From NCBI RefSeq assembly GCF_918698095.1, contig NZ_CAKKLY010000017.1:22149-86148 (forward strand): a stretch of 64,000 bases of DNA, written 5' to 3'. Positions 24,120 through 32,688 of this stretch are shown here, piece after piece. The first letter of the stretch is position 1; the number at the start of each line of letters is the position of its first letter. The stretch is from Arthrobacter sp. Bi83 (GTDB taxonomy: Bacteria > Actinomycetota > Actinomycetes > Actinomycetales > Micrococcaceae). The translations under genes were made by a program, and so were the position numbers. The notes under the pieces are model-generated. The model did no database searches. It saw only the letters and a program-made list of their open reading frames with translations, and was not told the DNA's origin.

Positions 24120-25448
24120 ATGACCAACCTCGTAAACGGCTCCACAGCCACGGCAGACCCGGTGCAGCTCAAGCGGGCCAGGAAGGCGGCCCTGGCTGCG
24201 TTCCTGGGCGGCGCGCTGGAGTACTACGACTTCTTCATCTACGCCACCGCGGCCTCGCTGGTCTTCTCCAAGATCTTCTTCCCGGCCGGCAACCCCACCG
24301 TGGCCCTGATTGCCTCGTTCGCCACTTTCGGCGTGGCCTATGTCGCGCGGCCGTTCGGCGCGGTGGTCTTCGGCCATTTGGGCGACAAGATCGGCCGCAA
24401 GAACACCCTCGTGCTGACGCTGGTACTGATGGGATCGGCAACGTTCCTCATCGGCGCGCTGCCTGACTTCGCCACCGCCGGCTACTGGGCGCCTGCCCTG
24501 CTGGTGCTGCTGCGCCTCATGCAGGGACTCTCCGCGGGCGCGGAAACGGCGGGCGCCTCGGCCCTGTCTACCGAAGAAGCCCCGGAAGGGCGCCGCGGCT
24601 TCTTCGCCAGCTTCGCCATGAGCGGCATTTCCGCCGGCATCGTCCTAGCTTCCCTGGCGTTCCTGCCCGTGGCCGCGATGAGCGAAGTGGACCGCCTCGC
24701 CTGGGGCTGGCGCATTCCGTTCTGGCTGTCCATCATCGTGCTTATCGTCGCTTACCTGGTCCGCCGTTCCCTCGACGAGCCCGAGGTCTTTGAGGAAAAG
24801 CACGACCACGGCGAACTCGTGAAACTCCCGTTCGCGAAGATGTTCAAGACCCACCCGGCACAGTTCTTCCAGGTGGCCCTGATGTCCTTCGAAACCGTCA
24901 CCAACACCTTCATGCAGTCCTTCGGCCTCGCCTACGCCGTGTCCGTCGGGGTCCCTGCCTCCACCATGCTTTGGGTCAGCATCGCCGGCAATGTCCTGGC
25001 CATGTTCACCCAGCCGCTCATGGCGCACCTCTCCGACCGGTTCGGCCGCCGACCCATCTTCATCGCCGGCGTCCTCGGCTCCGGTGCGATGATCTTCGTG
25101 TACTTCTCGGTCATCTCCACCGGCAACATTCCGATGATCTTCCTCACCAGCACCCTGATCACCGCCGGGACCTACGCGATGTCCAACGCCATCTACCCGG
25201 CCTGGTTCTCCGAGCTGTTCAACGTCAAGGTCCGCTACTCCGGCATGGCCATCGGCCTGCAGGTGGGCATCCTCTGCGCCGGCTTCACCCCGCTGCTCGG
25301 CACCGCCCTCGTCGGCGCCGAAAAGGCGAACTGGGGCCCCGCCGCCTGGATCGTTGCAGCGTCCTCACTGCTCGCCGTCGCCGGCGCCTTCTGGGCCCGC
25401 GAAACCAACAAAATCCCGCTCCGCGAACTCGGCAACCCCGTCCGCTAG
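24120..25448 (+). CDS. MFS transporter, metabolite:H+ symporter (MHS) family
   Basis: A 442-residue, 12-span major facilitator of the MHS type (relatives carry shikimate, citrate, proline/betaine or aromatic acids). Seen: the family opening GGALEYYDFFIYATA, the loop 2-3 motif GHLGDKIGRKNTL, and the repeated loop motif SDRFGRRP in the second half. GGAAGGA precedes the ATG. The divergent IclR regulator and its operator boxes indicate an inducible uptake system for an aromatic or hydroxy acid. No catabolic enzymes for such a compound lie next to it here. Confidence 0.9.
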   Translation: MTNLVNGSTATADPVQLKRARKAALAAFLGGALEYYDFFIYATAASLVFSKIFFPAGNPTVALIASFATFGVAYVARPFGAVVFGHLGDKIGRKNTLVLTLVLMGSATFLIGALPDFATAGYWAPALLVLLRLMQGLSAGAETAGASALSTEEAPEGRRGFFASFAMSGISAGIVLASLAFLPVAAMSEVDRLAWGWRIPFWLSIIVLIVAYLVRRSLDEPEVFEEKHDHGELVKLPFAKMFKTHPAQFFQVALMSFETVTNTFMQSFGLAYAVSVGVPASTMLWVSIAGNVLAMFTQPLMAHLSDRFGRRPIFIAGVLGSGAMIFVYFSVISTGNIPMIFLTSTLITAGTYAMSNAIYPAWFSELFNVKVRYSGMAIGLQVGILCAGFTPLLGTALVGAEKANWGPAAWIVAASSLLAVAGAFWARETNKIPLRELGNPVR

Positions 25449-25629
25449 CGGCAACCCCGGGATGGATCGGGTTGCGGAATGCCGCGGCCCGATCCACCGC
25501 CACGTGAAGGCCGCTTCATCCACCACGAAAACCCGCCCTCGGGGCCACGGGGTAGCGTAGCGTCGGCAGGCGCATTCAGCTGGCGCCTGCTCCTGCCAGT
25601 CCGGCCCGAGCGAACGAGGTACAGCACTG

Positions 25630-26562
25630 ATGATCACCCGAGCCGACGTTGATGAAGCCACAGCGCGGATTGCCGGGCTGGTGCGTCGCACGCCGGTCAT
25701 GGCGGCCGACGCCGGAAGCCTTCCCGGTGCGGTCTGGCTGAAGTGCGAGTTCATGCAGCACACTGGCACGTTCAAGGCCCGGGGGGCCTTTAACCGCGTG
25801 CTGGCCTGCAGGGAGCGCGGCGAGTTGAAGGACGACGTCGGCATAGTCGTGGCGTCCGGTGGCAATGCCGGCCTCGCCAACGCCTATGCCGCCGCCAGGG
25901 CGGGAGTGCCGGCTGCGGTCTTCGTTCCGGAGTCCGCCCCTGCGGTGAAGGTCAGGAAGCTCAGGGAGACGGGGGCTTCAGTCATCCAGCGCGGCGCGGA
26001 ATACGCGGAGGCCTATGATGCCGCGATGGCCTATGCGGGTGAGACGGGTGCCGTCTACTGCCACGCCTACGACCAGCCGGAGATAGTGGCCGGTGCAGGC
26101 ACTGTCGGCTCGGAACTCCTCGAACAGGTGCCGGACGTGGACACGGTGCTGGTCGCCGTCGGCGGCGGTGGACTCATGGGCGGCATCGCCGCCGCGGTAG
26201 AAGGCCGGGCGAGGGTGGTGGGCGTGGAGCCCGCCAGCGCACCGACACTTCATGCCGCCCTGGCGGCCGGGAAGCCGGTGGATGTGGCTGTTTCGGGAAT
26301 CGCCGCAGACTCGCTCGGCGCACGCAGGATTGGAACGATCGGCTTTGAGGTGGCCGTGCGGACGGGCGTCCGGAGCGTTTTGGTGTCCGACGACGAGATC
26401 GTCGCCGCGCGCTCCCAGCTGTGGGCGGAGTACCGCATGGTGGTGGAGCACGGTGCAGCCACCGCCTATGCCGCCCTCAGCTCGGGTGCCTACGTCCCGG
26501 CTGCGGGCGAGCGGGTTGCCGTGATCCTGTGCGGCGCCAACACCGATCCCGCCACGCTCTGA
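25630..26562 (+). CDS. Threonine/serine dehydratase, PLP-dependent
   Basis: A 310-residue fold type II PLP enzyme of the threonine ammonia-lyase family. The Schiff-base lysine lies in TGTFKARGAFNRV (about residue 46), the carboxylate-binding loop in SGGNAGLANAYAA, and the phosphate-binding glycine loop in GGGGLMGG. It lacks the C-terminal ACT regulatory domain, so it is a short, catabolic-type enzyme deaminating threonine or serine (or threo-3-hydroxyaspartate). The ATG at 25630 follows a weak ribosome binding region. A 16-base tandem duplication spans its stop codon (26545-26576). Confidence 0.9.
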   Translation: MITRADVDEATARIAGLVRRTPVMAADAGSLPGAVWLKCEFMQHTGTFKARGAFNRVLACRERGELKDDVGIVVASGGNAGLANAYAAARAGVPAAVFVPESAPAVKVRKLRETGASVIQRGAEYAEAYDAAMAYAGETGAVYCHAYDQPEIVAGAGTVGSELLEQVPDVDTVLVAVGGGGLMGGIAAAVEGRARVVGVEPASAPTLHAALAAGKPVDVAVSGIAADSLGARRIGTIGFEVAVRTGVRSVLVSDDEIVAARSQLWAEYRMVVEHGAATAYAALSSGAYVPAAGERVAVILCGANTDPATL

Positions 26563-26576
26563 TCCCGCCACGCTCT
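26545..26576. repeat. Perfect 16-bp tandem duplication across the dehydratase stop codon
   Basis: GATCCCGCCACGCTCT occurs at 26545-26560 and again at 26561-26576. The first copy encodes the last five residues and the first base of the TGA stop. Confidence 0.9.
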
Positions 26577-26602
26577 GACGTCCGGCCAGGAAGCGCCGGC
26601 GA

Positions 26603-26641
26603 GCACCTGCCGGCCCGGCCAGCAGGTGCAGGCCGGGCCGG
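26603..26641. terminator. Probable bidirectional terminator between convergent genes
   Basis: GCACCTGC (26603-26610) pairs with GCAGGTGC (26622-26629). An overlapping alternative pairs CGGCCCGGCC (26611-26620) with GGCCGGGCCG (26631-26640). It lies between the dehydratase end (26562) and the carboxyltransferase end (26674). No T run is evident. Confidence 0.5.
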
Positions 26642-26673
26642 TCCGGGCGGGACGGTCCGGTCGGCACCTTTGG

Positions 26674-28206
26674 TCAGGCCGGGTTGGCGGCCTCGGCCAC
26701 GAGGCCACCCAGATTGCGGTACTTATCCAGCCGCCGGGGCAGCAGTTCGCTGATCCCTGCGGACGCCAGGGTGGACAGTTCGTACTCGATGGCCTGCCCG
26801 AGGCGCTGGCAGAAGGCCTTGCCTTCGAGCGCGGCGTCGCTGCGTTCGTCCACAATGTGGTCCACGAGGCCGTTGGCGTACAGGGATGCCACGCTGACGC
26901 CCTGGGCCTCGGACATGGCCGGCGCAAAGTCGGTGCTCCGGTGGACGATGGCACTCGCGCCTTCGGGCGGGAGCGGGGACAGCCAGGCGTGCTGGGCCGC
27001 GATGGTCCGGTCTGCCGGCAGCAGGGCCAGCGCCCCGCCACCGGCCCCCTGGCCGAGCAGCACGGATACCGTGGGGGAGTTCAGGCCGATGAGGTCGTGC
27101 AAGGACCTGGCAATTTCGCCGGCCAGGCCGCCTTCTTCGGCCTCCTTGGACAGTGCGGCGCCGCCGGTGTCGATGACCGTCAGGAGCGGTAGCCCCAGCT
27201 CCTCGGCCAGCCGCATGCCCCGGCGCGCTTCACGCAGGGATGCCGGTCCCATGGCCGTCTGCTGTGAGGGCCGCGGCCGGGTGTGGCCGATCACCACACA
27301 GGACTTTTGGCCGAAGCGGGCCAGCGCCAGCAGCAGTCCCGGATCCTTTTCGCCCTGGCCGGTGCCGTTGAGCGGCAGCACGTCCCTGGCCCCGTACGCG
27401 AGCAGCTGCCGCAGGTCCGGTCGCCGCGGGTTGCGCGAGATTTCGATCGATTCCCAGGCGCCGGCGCCGGAGGGTTTTACGGACAGGGTCCGCGGCGGAC
27501 TGACGCGCGGATGCGGGCCGGTGACAAGTATGCCCAAGGCGCGGTCAACGACGTCGGACAGCTGCCAGGGCGGGACCACCGCGTCCACCAGGCCCTTGTC
27601 GAAGAGGTTTTCGGCGACCTGGACGTTTTCCGGGAACGGTGTGCCATAGAGCGCCTCGTAAACCCGTGGTCCCAGGAAGCCGAGCAGGGCGCCCGGCTCG
27701 GCCACCGTGATGTGGCCCAGCGAGCCCCAGGAGGCCATGACTCCGCCGGTGGTGGGATGGCGCAGATAGACGAGGTAGGGCAGTCCGGCCTGCCGGTGCG
27801 CCCGGACCGCCGCGCTGATTTTCACCATGGACAGGAAGGCGATGGTCCCTTCCTGCATGCGCGTGCCCCCGGAGGCGGGTCCGGCCAGCAGTGGAAGTCC
27901 TTCCCGGGTTGCCCGCTCGACGGCGTTCACGATCCGCTCCGCCGCGGCAAGCCCGATGGAGCCTGCCAGGAATCGGAACTCGCTGACGATAACCGCCACC
28001 CGGCGGCCGCGGATGAGGCCTTCCCCGGTCAGGACGGACTCATCCACCCCCGTCTTCTCGCGGGCCGCCGCCAGTTCCAGCCGGTACTCGGGACCCGGGT
28101 CAGGGTCCGAGACCGGGGTGTCCCAGCTCCGGTAGGAGCCGGGATCGATCACGGCGGCAATGAGCTCCGTGGCGCCCAGGTGCCGCACCTTCTGTTGTGT
28201 CAGCAT
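26674..28206 (-). CDS. Carboxyltransferase, fused AccD-like and AccA-like halves
   Basis: A 510-residue biotin-dependent carboxyltransferase. The N-terminal half shows the AccD acyl-CoA site (ASGGTRMQEG, then DPTTGG-like HPTTGGVMASWGSLGH and EPGALLGFLGPRV) without the zinc finger of classical AccD. The C-terminal half shows AccA motifs (ARRGMRLAEELGLPLLTVID, then GQGAGGGALAL). It would move a carboxyl group between carboxybiotin and an acyl-CoA. No biotin carboxylase or carrier gene is adjacent. The start at 28206 follows AGGAAGG and lies two bases after the CoA-transferase stop, so translation is coupled. Genes and spacing suggest a role with an imported dicarboxylate. Confidence 0.88.
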   Translation of the reverse strand: MLTQQKVRHLGATELIAAVIDPGSYRSWDTPVSDPDPGPEYRLELAAAREKTGVDESVLTGEGLIRGRRVAVIVSEFRFLAGSIGLAAAERIVNAVERATREGLPLLAGPASGGTRMQEGTIAFLSMVKISAAVRAHRQAGLPYLVYLRHPTTGGVMASWGSLGHITVAEPGALLGFLGPRVYEALYGTPFPENVQVAENLFDKGLVDAVVPPWQLSDVVDRALGILVTGPHPRVSPPRTLSVKPSGAGAWESIEISRNPRRPDLRQLLAYGARDVLPLNGTGQGEKDPGLLLALARFGQKSCVVIGHTRPRPSQQTAMGPASLREARRGMRLAEELGLPLLTVIDTGGAALSKEAEEGGLAGEIARSLHDLIGLNSPTVSVLLGQGAGGGALALLPADRTIAAQHAWLSPLPPEGASAIVHRSTDFAPAMSEAQGVSVASLYANGLVDHIVDERSDAALEGKAFCQRLGQAIEYELSTLASAGISELLPRRLDKYRNLGGLVAEAANPA

Positions 28207-28208
28207 TC

Positions 28209-29447
28209 TCAGCGGCCTTCCTGCCCGGAACCTGAGCTGCCGAGGGTTGCCGGAGCCAGGCCCAGCCACTGCCGGATCTGGTCCCCGTCCTGATCCAGCA
28301 GCGGCGGGGCTGTGTGCGCCTTCAGCGTTGTTTCGGCGGTGTCGGCCGCGCTGAAGAACCGCAGCGGCGGCCCCGGCAGGCTTACGTTCCCGAGGATCTT
28401 GTGCTCGACGTCGATCACGAGCCCCTGCGAGTGGACCTGTTCCCACTCATAGACTTCGTCCAGCGTCCGGACCTTGCCCGCCGGGATTCCGGCCTCGTTG
28501 AGCTTGCCGAGCAGCGGTTCGGCCTCGAAGTCGGAGAATACCCGTTCGACCTCTTCGATGACTTTTTCGCGGTTGCGCACCCGGTCCGCGTTGGTGGCGA
28601 ACTCCGGCCGCGTGGCGTCGATCCCGAAGGTCGAGGCAAACGTGGCCCACAGCTTTTCGCTTCCCACGCTGATCTGGACCCTGCCCTGCCGGCAGTGGAA
28701 CAGGCCGTACGGCGCGATGGACGGATGGTGGTTGCCCTGCGCCTTGGGGACCTCACCCGCGACCGTGGCCCTGGTGCCCTGGAAGGCATGGACCCCGATC
28801 AGTGCCGCAAGAAGGGACGTGCGGACTATCTGCCCCTGGCCGGTGCGTTCGCGTTGAAGGAGTGCCGCGAGGGTGCCGAACGCGCCGTACATGCCGGACA
28901 GCAGGTCCGCGATGGGCACGCCCACCCGCTGGGGATCGTCCGGGCCGGAGCCAGTCAGGGACATCAGCCCGGCTTCGCCCTGCAGGATCTGGTCGTAGCC
29001 GCTTCGCCGGGACTCCGGACCGTCGTGCCCGAAACCGGTGATGGACAGGACCACCAGCGCCGGATTCAGCGCGTGCATCTCGGCGGCCGAGAATCCCAGC
29101 CGGTCCAGTACGCCGGGACGGAAGTTCTCGATCACGACGTCCGCCCGTTCCAGCAGTTCGCGCAGGACCGTCCGCCCGTCGTCGCTCTTCAGGTCGAGGG
29201 CAATGGATTCCTTGTTGCGGTTGCACGATAGGAAATACGTGGCCTGGGGATCGTCCTCGGGGCCGACGAACGGCGGCCCCCAGCCGCGCGTGTCGTCTCC
29301 GGTGCCCGGGTTCTCGACCTTGATGACGCGCGCGCCGAGGTCGGCCAGCATCATTCCGGCGTGGGGCCCGGCGAGGGCGCGGCTCAGGTCCACCACGAGG
29401 TAGCCCGAGAGGGGGCCCTCTGCCTGGGGCGTGAAATCAGTGCTCAT
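28209..29447 (-). CDS. CaiB/BaiF family (class III) CoA-transferase
   Basis: A 412-residue class III CoA-transferase. The N terminus GYLVVDLSRALAGPHAGMML, RVIKVENP, then NFRPGVLDRLG and SITGFGHDGP are characteristic; the catalytic aspartate of the family is expected in the SGYDQILQGEAGL region. It moves CoA from one acyl-CoA to a free carboxylic acid, often a dicarboxylate. The start at 29447 is preceded by AAGGAAACC; the longer frame to 29540 would run into the transporter gene. It is the middle gene of a transporter/CoA-transferase/carboxyltransferase operon. Confidence 0.92.
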   Translation of the reverse strand: MSTDFTPQAEGPLSGYLVVDLSRALAGPHAGMMLADLGARVIKVENPGTGDDTRGWGPPFVGPEDDPQATYFLSCNRNKESIALDLKSDDGRTVLRELLERADVVIENFRPGVLDRLGFSAAEMHALNPALVVLSITGFGHDGPESRRSGYDQILQGEAGLMSLTGSGPDDPQRVGVPIADLLSGMYGAFGTLAALLQRERTGQGQIVRTSLLAALIGVHAFQGTRATVAGEVPKAQGNHHPSIAPYGLFHCRQGRVQISVGSEKLWATFASTFGIDATRPEFATNADRVRNREKVIEEVERVFSDFEAEPLLGKLNEAGIPAGKVRTLDEVYEWEQVHSQGLVIDVEHKILGNVSLPGPPLRFFSAADTAETTLKAHTAPPLLDQDGDQIRQWLGLAPATLGSSGSGQEGR

Positions 29448-29506
29448 GCGGGGTTTCCTTACTTGCTGTACGGGCTTTGCTGCAGGGGTGGCGTTCCGGT
29501 TCCGGG

Positions 29507-30916
29507 CTACATCCAGCCCGGGACCACCATGACCAGCCAAGCGACGGCGGGTCCGGCGGCAACCACGATGCCGCTGTAGGCGAGGATCTGCTTGTAGAAC
29601 TTGTCCTTGTCCACGTCTTCCGGTGCGTTGGCCAGAACCAGGGCGCCGTTGGTGGAGAAGGGAGAGACGTCCACGATCGTGGAAGCGACTGCCAGCGCTG
29701 CGATGACGCCCACGGCGCCCACCTCGCCGCTGGCCAGGAAGGGAACTGCCAGCGGGATGAGAGCGGCGAGGATGGCCGTAGAGGAGGCGAAGGCCGAGAC
29801 GATGCCGCCGATGTAGCAGATCAGCAGGGCTGCCAGCAGCGGCATGCCCATGTTCGACACGCTGTCGGAAACGAACTTGATGGTGCCGGCTTCCTCGAGG
29901 ACGCCCACGAAGGTCAACATGCCGCAGATGAGCAGGACGGTTGACCAGCTGATTTTGTTCACGGCGCCCTTCTGGGCGGCCGGGGACACGAGGGCCAGGA
30001 TGATGGCGATGGTGATGGAGACGAAGCCGACGTCCACCTTGAAGCCGAGGGAAATGACGGCGAGGGCCACCAGACCGAGGATGGTGACAAGCTGGGGAAC
30101 GTTGGCACGGGCACCGTTCCCGGCAGCCGGTGCGGCGGAAGCGGCGGCGCCGGAAGCGGCGGAACCCGGGGTGCTGGTGCCCTTCGCGGAGACGCCGGCG
30201 GGGGAGATGTCCGAGCCGGAGCCCTGCAGCGTGACGCCGGCCGCACGGGCACCGACGCTGACGGACATGCGGGTTTCAGCGGCCTGTTCCACCAGGCGGC
30301 CGGCCTTCGTGGAGCGGAACCTGTTGCCGCCAAGGACGATGGACAGCACCACGGCAATGGCGAGGTTGAAGACGAAGCTGGCCAGGAAGATCGCCATGGG
30401 GTTCGTTTGCAGGTCCGTCTTGGCGATGATGCCGTTGACAGTGACACCGTAGACGGCGATGGGGGAGAAGCCGCCGGCCTGGGCACCGTGGATGACCATC
30501 ATGCCCATCATGAGCGGGTTGATCTTGTGCTTGGCGGCGAAGCTCAGGGCGATCGGCGCAATGATGGCGACGGCGGCGGGCGACAGGGCGCCCACGGCGG
30601 TGATCAGGGCGGTGATGGCGAACATGACCCAGGGGATGAGGGCCACTTTGCTGCCGACGAGCCGGACGGCGCCCCTGACCAGCAGATCTATGGTGCCGTT
30701 GTTTTGGGCGATGGCGAACAGGTAGGTGACCCCGACGATCGTCAGGAACAGGCCGCCGGGGAAGTTGGCAAGGATGTCGTTGGTGGACATCCCCAGCACG
30801 ACTGATCCCAGGACGAACGCCCCTACGAAAGCCAGGGCACCCATGTTGAGGGGCAGCACCGTGGCCAGCAGGAACATCACCGCCAGGATGATGATGGACA
30901 GTACGGGAGCGGACAT
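29507..30916 (-). CDS. MatC-type dicarboxylate transporter (SLC13-like permease)
   Basis: A 469-residue membrane protein with about 12 spans, related to MatC (malonate/dicarboxylate carrier) and the ion transporter superfamily. Seen: the MatC-like N-terminal half with GTIDLLVRGAVRLVGSK and IHGAQAGGFSPIAVYG, then a 60-residue cytoplasmic linker rich in alanine, serine and glycine, then a second membrane half. CGGAGGAACAACG precedes the ATG. It heads an operon with a CoA-transferase and a carboxyltransferase and is divergent from a GntR regulator, so it probably brings in the acid that those enzymes convert. Malonate or a related acid is a guess by family. Confidence 0.85.
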   Translation of the reverse strand: MSAPVLSIIILAVMFLLATVLPLNMGALAFVGAFVLGSVVLGMSTNDILANFPGGLFLTIVGVTYLFAIAQNNGTIDLLVRGAVRLVGSKVALIPWVMFAITALITAVGALSPAAVAIIAPIALSFAAKHKINPLMMGMMVIHGAQAGGFSPIAVYGVTVNGIIAKTDLQTNPMAIFLASFVFNLAIAVVLSIVLGGNRFRSTKAGRLVEQAAETRMSVSVGARAAGVTLQGSGSDISPAGVSAKGTSTPGSAASGAAASAAPAAGNGARANVPQLVTILGLVALAVISLGFKVDVGFVSITIAIILALVSPAAQKGAVNKISWSTVLLICGMLTFVGVLEEAGTIKFVSDSVSNMGMPLLAALLICYIGGIVSAFASSTAILAALIPLAVPFLASGEVGAVGVIAALAVASTIVDVSPFSTNGALVLANAPEDVDKDKFYKQILAYSGIVVAAGPAVAWLVMVVPGWM

Positions 30917-30978
30917 CGTTGTTCCTCCGGATCAAGAGATTGGATGTGACGTGGCTTACTGGCTCACTGGCCTAGCCT

Positions 30979-30991
30979 CCTAGACACTAGG
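30979..30991. promoter_or_regulatory. GntR-type operator palindrome CCTAGACACTAGG
   Basis: A perfect 13-base palindrome with ACA at the centre, midway between the divergent transporter (start 30916) and GntR gene (start 31051). Size and position fit a GntR/FCD dimer site controlling both. Confidence 0.6.
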
Positions 30992-31050
30992 TGACTTTGT
31001 CAATAGTTCTCCGCTAGGCTGGGGTTGACGACGACGCCGGAAGGACGCGC

Positions 31051-31752
31051 ATGCCCAGGAAAGCAGCAACGCAACAGATCTCCCGTCTCTCGCGGCCGCG
31101 GCTCTACGAGCAACTGGTGGAGCAACTCATGGACTTCATCGAGTCCGCCCAGCTGGGACCGGGCGACACCCTGCCGGCAGAGCGCGACCTGGCTGAGCGG
31201 CTGGGTGTCTCGCGGGCAACGCTTGCCCAGGCGCTGGTGGCCCTCGAGGTGCTCGGTGTGATCGACGTCCAGCACGGCACCGGCGCGGTGCTGGTCTACC
31301 GGCCCAACGTCCCGTCCGTGATCAAAGGCCTCCGCGAGCACCGCAGCAGGCTCCCCGAGATCGTGGAGGCGCGCAGCACGCTTGAGGTCAAACTGGCGGA
31401 ACTGGCGGCCACCCGGCGGACCGACTCTGACATGAAGGCCATCGAGAACGCGCTGGACGCGATGGCAGAAGAAGTGGCCTCGGGTGCCAAGGGCGCACGC
31501 GGCGACGAGCTTTTCCACCAGGCGGTCACTGCCGCCGCGCATTCCGCGGTTCTTGCCCAGCTCATGACGTTCATTGCCGGGATGATCCTGGAAACCCGGC
31601 TCGAATCGCTCGGGCAGCCTGGCAGGCCGGAGCAGTCACTCGCCTCCCACCGCAAGATCGCCGACGCCATCAGGGCCCAGGACTCCGCGGCCGCAGCAGC
31701 GGCGATGTTGGAGCATATCGATCTTGTCTCTGACGTGGCGCTGCTGAAGTGA
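31051..31752 (+). CDS. GntR-family (FadR/FCD) transcriptional regulator
   Basis: A 233-residue regulator. Residues about 10-80 form the GntR winged helix (AERDLAERLGVSRATLAQAL, then the wing with QHGTGAVL). The remaining all-helical part is an FCD domain, with histidine-containing helices near FHQAVTAAAHS that bind metal and carboxylate effectors. FCD-type GntR proteins usually sense dicarboxylates or sugar acids and repress adjacent transport and catabolic genes. It is divergent from the MatC operon with a palindrome between them. Its stop overlaps the start of the next gene (GTGA). Confidence 0.9.
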   Translation: MPRKAATQQISRLSRPRLYEQLVEQLMDFIESAQLGPGDTLPAERDLAERLGVSRATLAQALVALEVLGVIDVQHGTGAVLVYRPNVPSVIKGLREHRSRLPEIVEARSTLEVKLAELAATRRTDSDMKAIENALDAMAEEVASGAKGARGDELFHQAVTAAAHSAVLAQLMTFIAGMILETRLESLGQPGRPEQSLASHRKIADAIRAQDSAAAAAAMLEHIDLVSDVALLK

Positions 31753-32486
31753 GCATGAAGCCGTTTCTGTTGCTCGCCTCGCGGGCCGAAGACGCCGCCG
31801 CCGAGGATGAGTACGAGGCCTACCTCCGCTACGGCGGGCTGGAGCCGGACCAGCTGAGACGGATCCGGATGGAGCAGGCTCCGCTCCCGCATCTCGACCT
31901 GGACGATTATTCCGGTGTAATCGTGGGCGGCAGCCCGTTCACGTCCAGCGACCCCGCAGACCATAAATCAGAGTCCCAGCGCCGGGTGGAGCGTGAATTG
32001 TCGGCGCTGCTGGACCGGGTTGTGGCCGAGGACTTCCCGTTCCTGGGCGCCTGCTACGGAGTCGGAACCCTCGGCCTGCACCAGGGCGCGGTGATTGACC
32101 GGACCTACGGGGAGCAGTTGGGCGGCGTGACCATCAGCCTGAGCCCGGAGGGCCTGGAGGACCCGCTGCTGGCCGGAATGCCGGCACAGTTCACCGCCTT
32201 CACCGGCCACAAGGAAGGCTGCACGGTCCTTCCCTCCCATGCGGTGCTGCTGGCAAGCTCGGCGGCTTGCCCGGTGCACATGTTCCGGATCAAGAAGAAC
32301 TTGTACGCCACGCAGTTCCATCCCGAGCTTGATGCCGAAGGCCTCGTGACCAGGATCGACATCTACCGCCACGCCGGGTACTTCCCGCCCGAATCTGCTG
32401 AGGAACTGATGGAGGCTGCCCGGACCTTCACGGCAACAGAGCCCATGAAGATCCTGCGGAATTTCGTCAAGATCTACGGCCGGTAG
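31749..32486 (+). CDS. Class I glutamine amidotransferase-like protein
   Basis: A 245-residue protein related to the glutaminase half of GMP synthase. The nucleophile cysteine is in FLGACYGVGTL and the catalytic histidine and glutamate in TQFHPELD; the oxyanion region reads GVIVGGSPF. Such stand-alone proteins release ammonia from glutamine or gamma-glutamyl compounds, for example in polyamine breakdown, but the partner here is unknown. The GTG at 31749 overlaps the GntR stop; an ATG two codons later is the alternative. Coupled translation links it to the regulator. Confidence 0.88.
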   Translation: MSMKPFLLLASRAEDAAAEDEYEAYLRYGGLEPDQLRRIRMEQAPLPHLDLDDYSGVIVGGSPFTSSDPADHKSESQRRVERELSALLDRVVAEDFPFLGACYGVGTLGLHQGAVIDRTYGEQLGGVTISLSPEGLEDPLLAGMPAQFTAFTGHKEGCTVLPSHAVLLASSAACPVHMFRIKKNLYATQFHPELDAEGLVTRIDIYRHAGYFPPESAEELMEAARTFTATEPMKILRNFVKIYGR

Positions 32487-32523
32487 CTGGTAGCCGACAG
32501 CCAGTGCCGGGTAACGCAAGAGG

Positions 32524-32550
32524 ACGACGGCGGGTGGATCCCGCCGTCGT
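32524..32550. terminator. Terminator hairpin, ACGACGGCGGG family
   Basis: Arms 32524-32534 and 32540-32550 pair over 11 bases around TGGAT. The left flank is CGCAAGAGG and CTTTT follows shortly after. It ends the amidotransferase transcript. Confidence 0.85.
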
Positions 32551-32570
32551 GTCCGCTTTTGCCGGACCCG

Positions 32571-32680
32571 ACAAGCCCTGTTTTCATCGCCCGGGTGACC
32601 GCCGACCTCCAGGAATTGCCTAAAAAGACATCCAGTACGAGGTTTTCGGCCCGGACCTGTGGCTGGCTGACTTCCAGTAA
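32571..32680 (+). pseudogene. Remnant of a flavohaemoprotein/ferredoxin-reductase C terminus
   Basis: One frame reads SPVFIARVTADLQEL; after a shift, another reads DIQYEVFGPDLWLADFQ and a TAA stop at 32678-32680. The string (I/V)xYEVFGPDLWL is the usual C-terminal end of Hmp-type flavohaemoproteins and related oxidoreductases. No start, ribosome binding site or upstream domain remains. It looks like the frameshifted tail of a lost gene trapped between the terminator at 32524 and the convergent cyclase gene. Confidence 0.5.
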
Positions 32681-32688
32681 CTGCGCGG

